DNA of 64,000 bases from Gautieria morchelliformis (Eukaryota; Basidiomycota; Agaricomycetes; Gomphales; Gomphaceae): positions 1 through 64,000 of the forward strand of contig WHVA01000263.1 of NCBI GenBank assembly GCA_015179125.1, written 5' to 3'. Positions 23,656 to 35,705 of the stretch are shown here, in pieces; the stretch's first letter is position 1, and each line of letters opens with the position of its first letter. Both the position numbers and the translations under genes were made by a program. Below the pieces are notes generated by a model that was not told the DNA's origin, searched no databases, and was given only the letters and a program-made list of their open reading frames with translations.

Positions 23656-24165
23656 TACTTAGGATGATAGTTCATTGGGGGCACAATACATAAGTTGAAG
23701 CCACAGTCCTTTTAGATCCTGCTTCTGGGATTCTTGATACGTAACAGGCTGTTCCAGGATCAGAAGTTGCTTCAGGAGGCTGTAGGGTTTGTGACGCTGA
23801 GGCTTGGCATGCATACATGTGGTGCATGACTTGCAGTAGTCTGGGACCATCATGCAGAGGAGGGGACAAGTGTAGGTGTGTCAGATGATGTCGAGGGTCT
23901 TGTTTTGGCCTTGGTGTCCTGAGAGTGGGTGATTGTGGCTTTGCTGGAGCACATGGAGTCGGAGATGTTCAGAACATGGATTCAAGCCTTGTAGCAGAGG
24001 AAACCGTTGGAATTGAGGGACCATCTAGGACTGGTTGGGTTATCGAGGTGGGTTGCGGAGATGGGGTCAGGTCAGAGGGCAGAAAGGTTGTTGGGATGGA
24101 GAGACTTGGTGTCCATAATGATTGAGGCATGAAGTAGTGGAAGTTGTAATATGGTTGCACACAGG
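23656..24165 (-). pseudogene. Ty3/Gypsy integrase zinc-binding domain, relic
   Basis: On the minus strand, fragments in shifting frames read GHQGQNKTLDII, then CPLLC, then YCKSCTTCMHAKPQRHKPY. This is the HHCC zinc-binding start of a Gypsy integrase, followed by the LLKQLLI...QPV segment. No DDE core follows in readable form. It is a short decayed remnant next to the LTR-like repeat. Confidence 0.6.
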
Positions 24166-24239
24166 GATGATGCCAGCTGCTCGGTCGAGAATACCAGGTG
24201 GAAGTTGTTGTAGCAACTCGGTTTGGACACAGTAGAATA

Positions 24240-24706
24240 TATCTATAGACCAGTAGTTTGATGAATGGGACTTTCAGGAGACTTATGAACTATTTAGTTT
24301 TCTCGTCAGTGAATGTTTTTTTCAGTTAAATACTATGGAGATACATTAATAAAATCATCTCAGTGATAGTCAACACTGAGGAGGGGAGGCTATGCATTGG
24401 CCTGTTTCACTCGCATATACTTGGTTCCGGCCCCTTAGGGCCTGTTATCTGGCGCTAGAGGACAAAAATGTCATGTGTTGGTGAACCACCATAGCTCAAA
24501 AAGGAAACACATCCACATCTACCCACAAGGGGTCGGTTTGACCAAATATGAAAAAGGGATCATAATACAGCCTTGAAAAATTCAAGGAAAATTTTAAAAA
24601 TCATAGGATGAATGTCAGCATAATTTCAGGTCAAAATTGAAAGAAAAAACAACAATATATGAAGGAAATATTGGGTTTAAAGTTTGGTGCATATATGCAC
24701 CCAACA
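24240..24706 (-). repeat. 3' LTR of decayed Copia element 1
   Basis: Resembles the LTR of the intact Copia at 56414-61672. The end GTGCATATATGCACCCAACA at 24687-24706 matches the intact GAGCATAAATGCACCCAACA, and the following TGCCCCCTCAAAC is the polypurine tract read from the other strand. The left border is blurred, so the start is approximate. Confidence 0.6.
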
Positions 24707-27700
24707 TGCCCCCTCAAACCTAACATATACTGAGTTTTTTGTTGAGAATTTTGATCCTTGGACTTGGTAATCCTTTTGTGAGGATATCTGCCAGCATTTA
24801 GTCTGCTGGCAAATATTCGATTGTAATTTCTTCATTTTCAATTGTATCTTGAATGAAATACAAATGAATGTCGAAATGATTTGTCCTAGCATGTTGTTGA
24901 TTGCCATAGGCAATCATAATAGCAGACTGATTGTCTGAAAGGATTTTGATTGGTGAATTCAGTGGTTGGAATATTTCAAAGATGAGATGGCACATCCATA
25001 GAGCCTCTTTGCTCACATGAGTTATGGCAATAAATTCAGCTTCTGTTGATGAGAGGGTTGCAATGGATTGCTTCTGGCAACTCCATGATACGGTCCCTCC
25101 ATCAATATGAGAGATATAAGCCAAATATGAATGCCTATGCTCTTGCGAAGCCCAATCAGCATCTGCATAACCAACCAGTCCTTCTCGATTCTTTCCAAGT
25201 GTTAGTATGTAGTCTTTTGTAGTATTCAATATTTAAAGACTTGTTTGACTGCATTCCAATGTGTTCCACCTGGGTCTTTGAGGAATTTGGATAGTAATGA
25301 CACTGCAAATGCAATGTCCAGTCGGGTGGCTACTGCTGCCCACATAACATGCTTTCCTTGCTCAGTTTGAGGGCATTGGTCTTTTCATAGTTTTATATTT
25401 GGGTCCAGAGGCGTATGGCATACTTTAGCATCTTCTAGATTGAAACACTTGAGGATTCTCTCAATATATGCAGGTTGAGAGATTGTGATCGTCTTGTTTT
25501 TCCAGTCTCTTTTGATTTTGAGGTTAAGTAACCAATGTATCTCACCCAGATCTTTCATACTAAAGACCTGTTTGAGACTATCTTTTACTCCATGGAGAGT
25601 CAACTGGTTTCCAGTAGTGATAGTCAAGTCATCAACTGCTGTTGCAATAATTGCACGGCCTCTGGCATCTTGTCTATAAAGCACAGCTGCATCAGAAGCT
25701 GATTTTGTAGAGGACAGGAATTATAGGCAGTAGGACTGGACTTGGTGCTCAAAAGAAGACTAGAAATCAATTCACTCTCTCAGTGAATTTGGTTGTCACT
25801 GTGATTATATTATACACTACCTAGAAATCAATTCACTACAGGATTTCTGGGTTAACAAATCGAAGAAGAATAAGACTAATTTACTTGCCTGTCTCAGTGA
25901 ATTTGGTTGTCACTGAGAGAGGGGGAAAATGTGTCTCATGCGCATATACTACTAGCCGGCCCTTTAGCGCCCGTGAGGGTGTGCCATGATAAGCGCCCAT
26001 AGAATTTAGTGCGTTAGTGAACAGCTGCAGCTCAAAAAGGAAACTTGTCCACAACCACCCACAAAGGGTTGGTTGGACAGAACATGAAAAGAAGTAGAAA
26101 TACAGCTTCGAAAAATCAAAGAAAAATTTGACAAATCATAGAATGAATGTCAGCATGGTTTCAAGTCAAAATCAAAAGAAATACAAATAGTCGAATATAT
26201 TTGGCTTGATTTTGGTGCAGGAGCATAAATGCACCCAACAGATTTTGTGAATCCTAGCTTCATAAATTTGCTGCTTAGATGTTTATACCATTCCCTTCCA
26301 GCTTGCTTTAGCCCATATAGAGCATTCTTGAGCAGGAGCACATTGTCTTTATTCTCACTCTCATATCCATATGGCTGCTTCATATATATTGGTTCAGGCA
26401 GTGTCACATTGAGATAAGGGTAGTCCCATCCATTTGATGTATAGGCCAATCATTTCTGGCTGCGATTTCACATATAACCTGTAGGGAGCTGAGTGGTGGG
26501 ACAGGAGAGTAGGTTTCATCATAATTGGCTCCAAAGCTTTGTTTGAAGCATCCACAATTTTGGTGTGATAGGATTTCCTTGAAGATAACATTTCCGGAGG
26601 AAAACCCATTGATTACCTACAATATTTGCATTTGACGGTGGTTTGACTACTTCCCATACATTCTTGTCGATTAGAGAATTATACTCTTTGTCCATAGACT
26701 TCTTCTATATTGGATCATTTAAAGCTTCATCTGCATTTGCTGGTTCAACCATATTTCGATCTTGTACCAGTGCCGTACATGGTTCATCAGTAATAGGTGT
26801 CATACTAATGGCATAATTATTATTATTGATGCTGTTGTCTCCAGAAGTTAAATTTTGGTTGAAAACATCTAGAATATTATCCTCATGGTCTTCATAAGCT
26901 AGCGTAGCTGTATACTTGCTGGATTTTTTACTAGTTTGAGTGAGATTTAGTAACAGGACCATGTAAGGTGAGCTGCTCTTGTTGGAAGTGAATCCTTTCA
27001 CTTCTCCTGGGTAACTGAGCTTCTGAAACTCTCTCAATAACCCTTTGACCAGGTTGCAGCTCTTCAAGTTTTTCCTCTGGAACAACTTCTATAATTCTCT
27101 TGATTTCACCTTCTTCAGTCAAAATAGGTGCTGGAATTACTGATGGCAGCAGTTGGGCCTGCTGACTACTTCTGGGCATAGATGAAACAGGTTTTTCGGT
27201 GGAAATGATTGGGACTATCTCAGATTGATTCAAATAACCTGGCCCAAGTTCTCTCAGTGAGAGTACAATTTAAACATTCCGCAACACCATTTGATTCTGG
27301 GTGTCATGGACTGTTAAAATATATTTTGTGCCTTGTTTCACCAAATATTCTTTGAACTCTGAGCTTGTATATTCACCTCCTCAATCAGAGACAAGTGCTT
27401 TAATATGCACATTTCTTTGACGAAGCATCATTGCTTCATAGAGTTTGTACTTCAAGAAGGTTTCTCCCTTGTTTGCCATCAAGTAGACTACTGATTCTCT
27501 TGAGTAGTCATCAATAAAAGACACATAATATGCCTTTTTATTGATTGTGAGGTGTCTTGAGGGTCCCCAGACATCTGAATAAATCCACTCACCAAATTTT
27601 GATGCTCAGTCTCTGGGTTCCTTCAGAAGAGACTTGCGTGTTATCTCTGATTTGATACATCCATTGCAAGTTATCTTGTCACCTATAGAGCTCTTGTCAC

Positions 27701-28185
27701 CTAGGGCCATGTTGTGATTGAGCCAATATTTCAGTGTCTTTTGAGATTGTGCCCCATCTTTTCGTGAATTTCCATGGCTGAAAAGCACTGATAGGCTTCG
27801 TTCTCAGGTCATTGGAGATCTAGTCTGTATAGTCCATTCAATTTTGGTGCTTTCATCAACAGCTTCCCAGTAGAACTCGAAATACAATATTCTTGATTGG
27901 CAATGCACCAGCCAATAGACAGAAGGGTGAAGGTGATTTTGGGTGCATATAATGTGTCCTTTAATGCTATTTCTACTGTCTCATCACTAGCCTTACTGGA
28001 TAATATGAGCAAGCCTCGACAGAAGGCATCAAAAGTACCTTTGTCTGTTGCTTGAATTGTTCTTGGCTGTGAAAAAGGACAGTAATTCCTCAACAAACTC
28101 TTGTAGGCATCATATGAGAACTGGCACCTGTATCCAGGATCACAATAGCTTCAGATGAGTCCCTGCTCAATGCCATCCGAATGGA
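24707..28185 (-). pseudogene. Decayed Ty1/Copia element 1, polyprotein (minus strand)
   Basis: Read leftward, the frames keep Copia order with many stops and shifts. Protease and zinc regions (VILDTGASSHM near 28120) come first, then the gag-pre-integrase stretch, with integrase remnants at 27250-27790 (GGEYTSSEF- and NGVAE-like parts). A linker follows at 26700-27230, then reverse transcriptase (26241-26700 and 25385-25705, with ATAVDDLTIT) and RNase H (24798-25229, GYADADWASQ and LSSTEAEF). It is closely related to the intact Copia at 56925-61169 but lacks gag, and the right side joins Gypsy sequence near 28185. It is split by a solo LTR of its own family at 25706-26240. It is inactive. Confidence 0.8.
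25706..26240 (-). repeat. Solo LTR of the Copia family inside Copia element 1
   Basis: The sequence runs from TGTAGAGGACAGG to TGCACCCAACA, 535 bp, and is collinear with the 498-bp LTRs of the intact Copia. It is flanked by a perfect 5-bp duplication GATTT (25701-25705 and 26241-26245). The insertion splits the reverse transcriptase of the older Copia just after AVDDL in coding direction terms. No internal region remains, so it is a solo LTR formed by LTR-LTR recombination. Confidence 0.85.
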
Positions 28186-28194
28186 AGAGGCACT

Positions 28195-29462
28195 TGTCAT
28201 GACATGTTTATTTCCTATACCCAGTCACTCTATCCTCTCATTCCTCACTCGACCTCTATGTTTGCTCCGATTGCCCTTCGCCAAGTTCGGTGATCGGTCT
28301 TCGCTATTTGCGTCATTTGCCATATCCATACTGTTAAAGCATGATTGATGCCCTTTGACCGGCTTGGTGGTTCATCAGTGACCCTATCACCTCCTCCGCT
28401 CAAACCCCTTTTGGTGTTCCTATGGTCAGATTGGCACGACCTGTGTATTTCCTGCACCCAGCTATCCCTGTTTCCCCTTTCACCACTCCTCCTCTGTGTT
28501 CGCTCGGTTTCGCCCCTCCCTTCGACCACACCTCCTCTATGTCCTCTCCATTCGCCCTTCGCCACATTCACTGAATGACCATTTGCTGCTCGCATCATTC
28601 GCCAGCAGGCACACCATCAAACGTGATTGACATCCTCTACCTGGCATGATGGTCCATCACTGGCCCTATCATCTTCCTAATGCAGCCCCATTTAGGTGTT
28701 CATATGGCCAGGATGCATTCGCGGGACATCCTACCCGTAGGTCGTGTGGGATCAACCCAGCAGATGAAGAGTCCATGCAGGGTGGTGTATATGCAGGTCC
28801 CAAGGCATGTTTTTGTACATAGGTACCTTCACCCTCTTTCCTCTCCATCGTTTCATGTTCGCACTCCTCTTCCATTCTATTGTATGTTTATTTCATCTAT
28901 TTGTATCATGACTGTGCACCCCTATCCAACCCTGACTCATGACGGCTTCTTTCCTATTCGCCGTTACCATATGAGCATTCAATATAAGTAGTTTACATTC
29001 GCATGTATATTTCCCAGTTCAATTATCATATGTCTATCTTGTGCAAAAACTTGATCTTGCTGTGACTATCGTCTTGAGCCCTCTCCTATAGACTTCTATC
29101 TTCGACCAGAGGAAGACTTAAGCACCACTGGTGAGTTTTCATACTTCATCTTCGTTACCTTAGCCTTCAAACTATTATCTGTGCTGTTGGCGAAGGGCTC
29201 CAAAGGAGCACCTTCGCTGGCGAAAGGATTGTTGCTACTTAGACAACCTTTCTGTAACACCTTGCACGTTACATCGTCAAGTGCCATGGGCTATTTCGCT
29301 ACGACTGTAGATAGGGCGAACCTGATTGGGCAGCCCTCTTATCTTCTGAACATTTATTGGTTCACCCTATTCGCCGAATGGCATACTTATTCGCACAAGT
29401 TATTCAGGCATTCGCTGTGTTCACTAATACATGATATTAACACCTAAAATCCAATCTTGACA
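28195..29462 (+). repeat. Solo LTR family S, copy 1
   Basis: A 1268-bp unit from TGTCATGACATG to CCAATCTTGACA. It is flanked by the 5-bp duplication GCACT (28190-28194 and 29463-29467). If it is removed with one GCACT, the flanking minus strand reads a continuous Gypsy reverse-transcriptase stretch HKHTLFIKPEKCLFH, which proves a clean insertion. A TATA-like ATATAAGTA sits at about 28982-28990 in this orientation. The first ~480 bp consist of two diverged copies of a ~240-bp unit. Confidence 0.85.
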
Positions 29463-29945
29463 GCACTTTTCTGGTTTTATAAAGAGGGTATGCTTGTGAA
29501 GACAGGTGAGGACCATTTGGACGTGCTCCAAGTGATCATTCTTGTTCTTGGAGAACATAAGGATGTTGTCGAGGTAGACTACAATGAAGACATCAGCCAT
29601 GTCTTGGAAAATATCATTCATGAAGTGCTGGAAAGTAGCTGGGGTGTTTGTCAATCTGGATGGCATGACAAGGTATTTGAAGGATCCGTATCGAGTTGGG
29701 AATGTTAGAATAAATGGGATAATTATATCACACACTATTCTAAGGTCTAACAATCGTTTAACTGCACTTACTATGTGGGAGAAATCATCCATGCACCAGT
29801 AGCAGCGTCTGCCCTGGAAAGCAGGCACCTGGGCCCTGGTCAGAAGAATAAATGGCTATGGGACTTATAGTACCATACAGGGACATTGGAAGCGATGAAA
29901 ATCACCATACATAGTCCTATCTATGGAAGTACTGAATAGCTACCT
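29463..29945 (-). pseudogene. Ty3/Gypsy reverse transcriptase relic
   Basis: The minus strand reads FPTRYGSFKYLVMPSRLTN, TPATFQHFMNDIFQDMADV, VYLDNILMFSKN and HTLFIKPEKC. This is the palm and connection part of a Gypsy reverse transcriptase. The catalytic YxDD box is YLDN, so the second Asp is lost. The continuation (CLFH) lies left of the solo LTR at 28195. The upstream part after ~29830 is too decayed to follow. Confidence 0.7.
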
Positions 29946-32311
29946 CAGGAGAGAAGTACAGAGATGGCAAATGCCTTGCCAAGGCTGCTGCAGGCATATA
30001 GCACAGGAGACACAAGATCTTTTTCTATTCTATTCCCCTGACTAGCCCCACTGATTACGAACTATATTTCATGTTGATAGGAGCTTTGTATGCCGCTCCA
30101 AGGTCCCAGCTTAGATACCTGTCAGTAGGACAAGTATCCCCATCACTGTTCCTGCCCCACAGCTGTATGCAGCCTGTGGAGCATTTCCCATGTCAAAGGA
30201 CATTATTCCGACCCATTCTCTCACTAACTTGAACACTGGTAGTCACTGCTATTATATGTAAGTAGCTACCATAAATGTACAAACAAAACATCCAGAAAAT
30301 ATTGTTTCACCCCCTGAAGTACCTGAAGACTTGTTTGATAGCTACAGAGCTTAATTCTTGATAGTTTACTCTAGTAGGATGGAAGGCAACAGAAGAAAGG
30401 ATGATGGAACAATGTACTAGGTTAGGAATGAAAAATGTTGGAAACGATTCCAATTATCTCAGTAAGCTAGTTGGAGTCATAAAAGACCTTGATTGTCCTG
30501 TTGATATCTCTTTAGAAAGACAAGAAGACAGAAAAGAAAAAGGTAAAGATATCCTTTTATATTGACAATATATGAAGGTCCCAAAAGAGAAGGAGAAATA
30601 GATGTGAATAAGATACTAAGCAAATTTCCTGAAATATTTCAAAGAATAAAAAGAGATCTTGGAATAAAAGGAGAACCTCAATTCTTTTTAGGAGAGCCTT
30701 AGAATATATCATTGATAGTTTTTAAAATGTTTTCCTAGGAGGATGTTTATAAATGTCATATATATGTATATATAGCTTAGCTCATCTATATTTCATAAAA
30801 TATATCAAAATTGAGGCAGTTGCCAGCACCTGTAAGGCATGCTTAATCCTAGCCCCAAAGTTCTTTCTCACAGTCTGCTGCTCCCCCAGGAAAGGGTGTA
30901 TACCCCATTGTCTAAACATCAATAGTTACATATCTTTGTACTATACATGCATATTATTTTAAACATACCTTCTAATCAGATCTCTCAACCATATATAATA
31001 ATATAGTACAGGTATTGTCCATACTGTTGTGATAAACGCAATTATTTTCACTTCAAATCGTTTATATATAAAAAGAAACTAATAAAGAAAGAAAGAAAAA
31101 CAAAAGAAAAATCAAAAAGAAACAGAAATTATATTCATGACAGACGTCGGCGCAGACGATGATCACATGAATTTATGTTATGCTATATTACTCATATATC
31201 GGGTGATATACAGGAGTTCGAGCGTCGACCACGTGCGGTCGATCAGGGACGGCGCGCCTATCGAGTGATGGCATCGGCCATGACGTCGACAGGCGCCAGG
31301 CCATAGGCACCGAGGGGTGCGGGCACCAAACGCCGCAGAGAATAAAAGACTGCGCAGGGGTATAGCGTGCTGTGGAGCGACCTGAGAAAGTCACCTGCAG
31401 TATACATATTCAATCAGCTGCCCCACAGAAAGGGCACAGAGACAGCGGCCCCATCTCCAAGCCCAGCATATATGCTGGGCAGGGTAGACTCAACTCCATT
31501 TTTCTATTTGAATCCCATGACACGTCTGACTGATTACTATCTTAACATCATGTGGACAGGGGCTTTGTATACTAGGTACAGATCTCTATTCCAAAGCCCA
31601 GACAATCCTAACACCATCCCCATCACCCCATGACTTTATGACTATAAATCAGTCACCCCTTAGTTACAAAGTAGTTTTTCGACCCATCCATCCAATATCT
31701 TGAACACTAGTAGTTACTATCAATATAGTATAAATAGCTAGTACAAATGTATGAACGAAATTGTCCAGAATCGATTATTCTGCCCCCTGAAATTGTTGTA
31801 GTCTTGTTTGATAGCTACAGAGCTCAGATCTTGACAGTTTATTCTAAATCTTCGTCGAGGGTCTACTATCACTGTTTACTCTATACTACCTTAAAAGCGA
31901 ACACTTTTGATTTGACTATCCCTTGGATCGACACCGTTCTTCTGTCGACGCGGTCACGTGACCCTCATTCATCAGTGCTGGACGCGCCTTGAAAGGCTTA
32001 GTCAGCACATAGACGAGGGGTGAACACAGTGGTTTCAATCACTGAGCAATAGAATTCTACTTGTTAAAGGCACTAATTGATACCTTAATCTAAAACATAC
32101 TTGCTTCTATATTCTGTGATTGTACATCTAACATGTTTCATGTATACTTTTAATATATAGTCATCCACATCCTCTCTGAAATTGCTCTGATATATCAATA
32201 CACACCATGCTTTAGCACATACAACCATATTTTTAAAATATCAGAACATTCAAAAAAATTTAGGATGTCCACAATATACAAGTTGCTCAAAATGATGGAC
32301 TATGAATTCGG
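29946..32311. other. AT-rich degenerate repeat tract, no gene
   Basis: No gene is supported. Two diverged direct copies of a ~350-bp block lie at about 30036-30380 and 31510-31870 (shared words: GTTTGATAGCTACAGAGC, CTTGAACACT and CCCCCTGAA). A simple A/G-rich stretch lies at 31075-31130. A GC-rich island at about 31140-31400 interrupts the AT-rich DNA. Positions 30480-30710 are strongly A-rich on the plus strand. Confidence 0.5.
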
Positions 32312-33095
32312 TTAGGGTTGATATTTTAAAAGATATCTAATATATCCTAGAAGAATGTACATTGTTGTCAATGTGAACATCCTCCTAGGAGAATCCGCTT
32401 TCCCTATCTTGTAAAGGTGATTGTTGAGCCCTATGTGGCCTGTCCTGATCTGGATAAGGATTGCTGCTTGCCTGCGTGCCATGCTCGCTGTCAATCTTGT
32501 GAAAGCTGGAGAAGCATGGTTTTGTCAATTCGGTGCATGTACTCTGACCTCGGGAACCTGGCGAATGTGTCTCTGACCCTCCCCCTGAGCTCGACCTTGA
32601 ATCTCTGTAGCTCGGCCACTTTGCTCAGTGGTAGCTCTCCCCTGCACTTGATTGGAATGAATATCTCCTCACTGCTTTCCCCCCTTGCCGCTCTTTTCGC
32701 CTCTGCATCTGCCCTCTTGTTTCCCCTGATCCCCTTGTGCCCTGGCATCCACCTCATCTCTATTGTGGCGTTCGGTTGAATGTTCTTGACCCCTTCCATT
32801 TGTCTGTGCAGAGCCTCTACCAGGTACTGCGCCGGCATCTGTTTCTCTTTTCTAGTGGTCAGTATTGCAGCTTGGCTGTCCATACCTATGATGTATCTTG
32901 TGCTGTGTTCACTATTCAGCAGTTTTGCCCCCATTGCCGCCCCCAGCAACTTGGCTTCAAATACCATGTGCTCTTCCTCCATACCTAGATAGAGTCTTAC
33001 CATTCGGACCCCTTGTTCCTCTGTTCTCACCTATTTCCTCCTCAACTCAGTCATGTGACCTACTCCAACTGGTGACGCGCTCGCTCCACCGAGCT
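32312..33095 (-). pseudogene. LINE (Tad/L1-like) RNase H and C-terminal remnant
   Basis: The minus strand reads the RNase H domain of a Tad-like non-LTR element: LYLGMEEEHMVFEAKLLGAA, then YIIGMDSQAAI, then IEMRWMPGHKGIRGNKRADA. It is followed by the C-terminal LIQIRTGHIGLNNHLYKIGK and ADSPRR segments typical of these elements. The start of the RNase H lies near 33095, where Gypsy sequence begins. Stops and shifts show it is dead. It could be the missing 3' part of the LINE at 45535-63463 or a separate copy. Confidence 0.7.
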
Positions 33096-33109
33096 TAGTC
33101 AGCTCACGC

Positions 33110-34965
33110 ATACATTGCGCACAGGGGTGCATGAAGGATACCCACTCCCTGAGCAATCAGAATCCATCTATTCTGATTTATCTGATATTAATTCTAAAAT
33201 AGAAGGCTGTCTTCCACTCTTGACCAGAGGCGATTTGGACATTGTTGAACCTGGTGTGAAGGTCAAACTTGGTATAGATGTTCGCACTTTTGAGTTGGTC
33301 AATAAGGTTCAGAATCAGTGGTATAGGGTACTTGTTCTTTCATGTGATACGGTTCAACCCTCAGTAGTCCACACACATCCGCAGTGTACCGTCCTTTTTC
33401 TTCGTGAATACCACAGGGGCACCACCGGGTAATTGTGAGGAGCAGATGAACCCCTTCCCTAGCATATCTTCAAGATAATCGTGAAGTGCTTCTAATTTGG
33501 TGTTCAATAGTGGGTATATGGGGCCATGAGGTGGGGCGCCATCGGTCTCGATTTCGATGGTGTGATCATAAGGGTGATGTGGGGAAAAGTTTTTGGCTGT
33601 AGCATGTGAGAAGATATTGAAGAAGTCATGGTACTCCTTATGGTACCACAGTTTTGAACATCTCCAGTTCATCCCTTGGCAGGGGGTTTTTGTGAAGGAG
33701 GGTAGCCAGAGCTGGTGCATTGCCTACAGCCTGAAGCAAAGCGGGTTCGGGGGTAGTAGGATGCATGTTTAACATAAATGTTTCCTCTTCACCAAGCTTC
33801 ATGATCAGCTCGAAGGTGGCCGCACTGATTAGGCTTATATGCAAGGTTGTCCTCCTTGTAGGAGGTGGATCCAGAGGCGAAGAAGGGAAGGGAAGGTGGT
33901 CATCGGTCAGTGATTCTACAAATGGTGTACAGGGGTGAGGAGGACTTGGAATGGGCTCGGGCACTGTTTTTGGTCAAATAGTTTCAGTTTTTATTATGTT
34001 TCTTCCTTCAGCTGAAAAGGGGTGGATAAGAGTACTGGGGAGTGATACGGAGGACTCAGAGGAGTGATTCTCGATAGGCTTTACTGAGAGAAGTAATGGT
34101 TCACCATCCACGTCAAATGTCTGTTTGTAACCAGAAAGATTCGGAATAGGAGCAGGCGAAGAAGTGACATCTGGTGGAAGGACCAGGATGTAAGAGAGTG
34201 GTCCATTTTCCATGTTTGGGATGTAACTTAAGGATGGTGGGGACATGTTTGAACCAGGAACTGATGGTGGCAAAAGCATTGAGGCAGTGTGGAGTTCAGG
34301 AATGCTGTTGAAGATAGCTGGAGGGGAAATCATCGTGCAGGCCATAGCGACCATCATAGGTGGTAGTATGGAAGTGGTGCCGAAGGGAAAGGTAATTGAG
34401 AGAGTACCCCAATCGATGATGGGTTTCGTAGAGTGAAGCCACGGCAGCCTGAGAATGATAGTGGCTGAAGGGTGTAACTTTGTGACAAGTAGTGAAATGT
34501 CCTGCAAAGAGGAGTCACTGAATGTGAGACTAGTATTGAGATATTCGTGAATGAAACCACCAGTAGCTGGTTTTCCATCAAAAAGGCAGAGAGTGATTGG
34601 CGAAGGGAGTGATATACATGTGAAACCAGGATGAGAGGAGAATGAACTGTCAATGAAATTTGAAGTGGCACCAGAGTTGATGAGAGTAGGAATGGAGTTA
34701 GAGAGACCAGGAAGGTGTACATGGATGATGAAGGATGAGTCGGAATGGGAACCAATAGAAGCAAACAGATACACAGATGGTACAGAGTGAATGGGATTGG
34801 TGTTCAAAGGAATAGAGTGACCCATTGTTAACACTGCAGAGGGATCGTGAACTAGTTTCCGCAGGAGAGCCTTCGCTATCTTTGCAGACCTCTTCGAGAG
34901 TGGTGATCTGAGGATCACATTTGAGGGTGAAGATAGCCCTGCCAGTAGTTGAGGCAGGGTCCTGT
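33110..34965 (-). pseudogene. Ty3/Gypsy relic 2: protease and start of reverse transcriptase
   Basis: From 34918 leftwards on the minus strand come a retropepsin (TLINSGATSNFID, where the catalytic DSG is now NSG, then LPWLHSTKPIIDW), a linker, and the reverse-transcriptase entry. The last reads PHHPYDHTIEIETDGAPPHG, PIYPLLNTKLEALHDYLED and GGAPVVFTKKKDGTLRMCVD. It stops near 33110 against the LINE remnant. There are at least two frame breaks. It comes from a different family than the Gypsy relic at 39440-45530. Confidence 0.75.
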
Positions 34966-34979
34966 GGTTTAATTCTAGG

Positions 34980-35698
34980 AATATGATTTAAGACAATATG
35001 ATTTAATCTCTCAATTATGAGATAAATCGAGTAAGGCTTAGGATCGACAGGAATATCTGCACATGCAGCGAGTGTGTGTGTCTTATGAATTATGTCGACT
35101 GAAAGTTTTACTACTGTGTGAGGAGTGAAACGAAGTGCGATTTCACTACTAGTTAATTGTACACGGAACTAGGTATTTATTAGTTACTGATGGCGCTTGG
35201 CGGTCAAGAAATTGGTGGTGTGATACTAAGGGAATGATTGAATGGGGTGAGCGGCGCATATACAGCGATAGGAGAATCGACGTGCGCTGTATAGGTTGGG
35301 CTTGGAGATGGAGTGTAAAACAGGATGAGGAAGCGGAAGTTTGGTGATGGATAGGGGGCATAGTCTGGGTATATGCAGGGTCGGCTGGACGCGTTGCGTT
35401 CCTTGATTGGATCACGTGACTGATGGAAGGCGCGTGATTAGGGATGGGTCGGTGGTCTTGGATAGGATTCTTGGGTGTTATAGGTCATGTTAACATGTGT
35501 TATGTGTCCCCGTGACATCAGAGGGGTCGGGGGCTGAGATCGGGTCAGGTCGAGTGGGCATATGATGGTCCGGCGGTCTCGGGTGCTAGCGCTGTAGTGT
35601 ATATGTGCCGAGAGGGGTTATCGATGTACCGGTTGTGATGTGGGTTCGTGTTTGTTGTGATTAATATGTTAATATTGTGTTCTTTAATACTTTCAACA
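34980..35698 (-). repeat. 3' LTR of Copia element 2 (approximate left edge)
   Basis: The right edge is secure: ...TACTTTCAACA ends at 35698 and is followed by CTCCCCCTCAAGC, the polypurine tract in reverse. The left edge is not fixed because the element's other LTR is missing and no target duplication can be matched. No coding capacity. Confidence 0.55.
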
Positions 35699-35705
35699 CT
35701 CCCCC

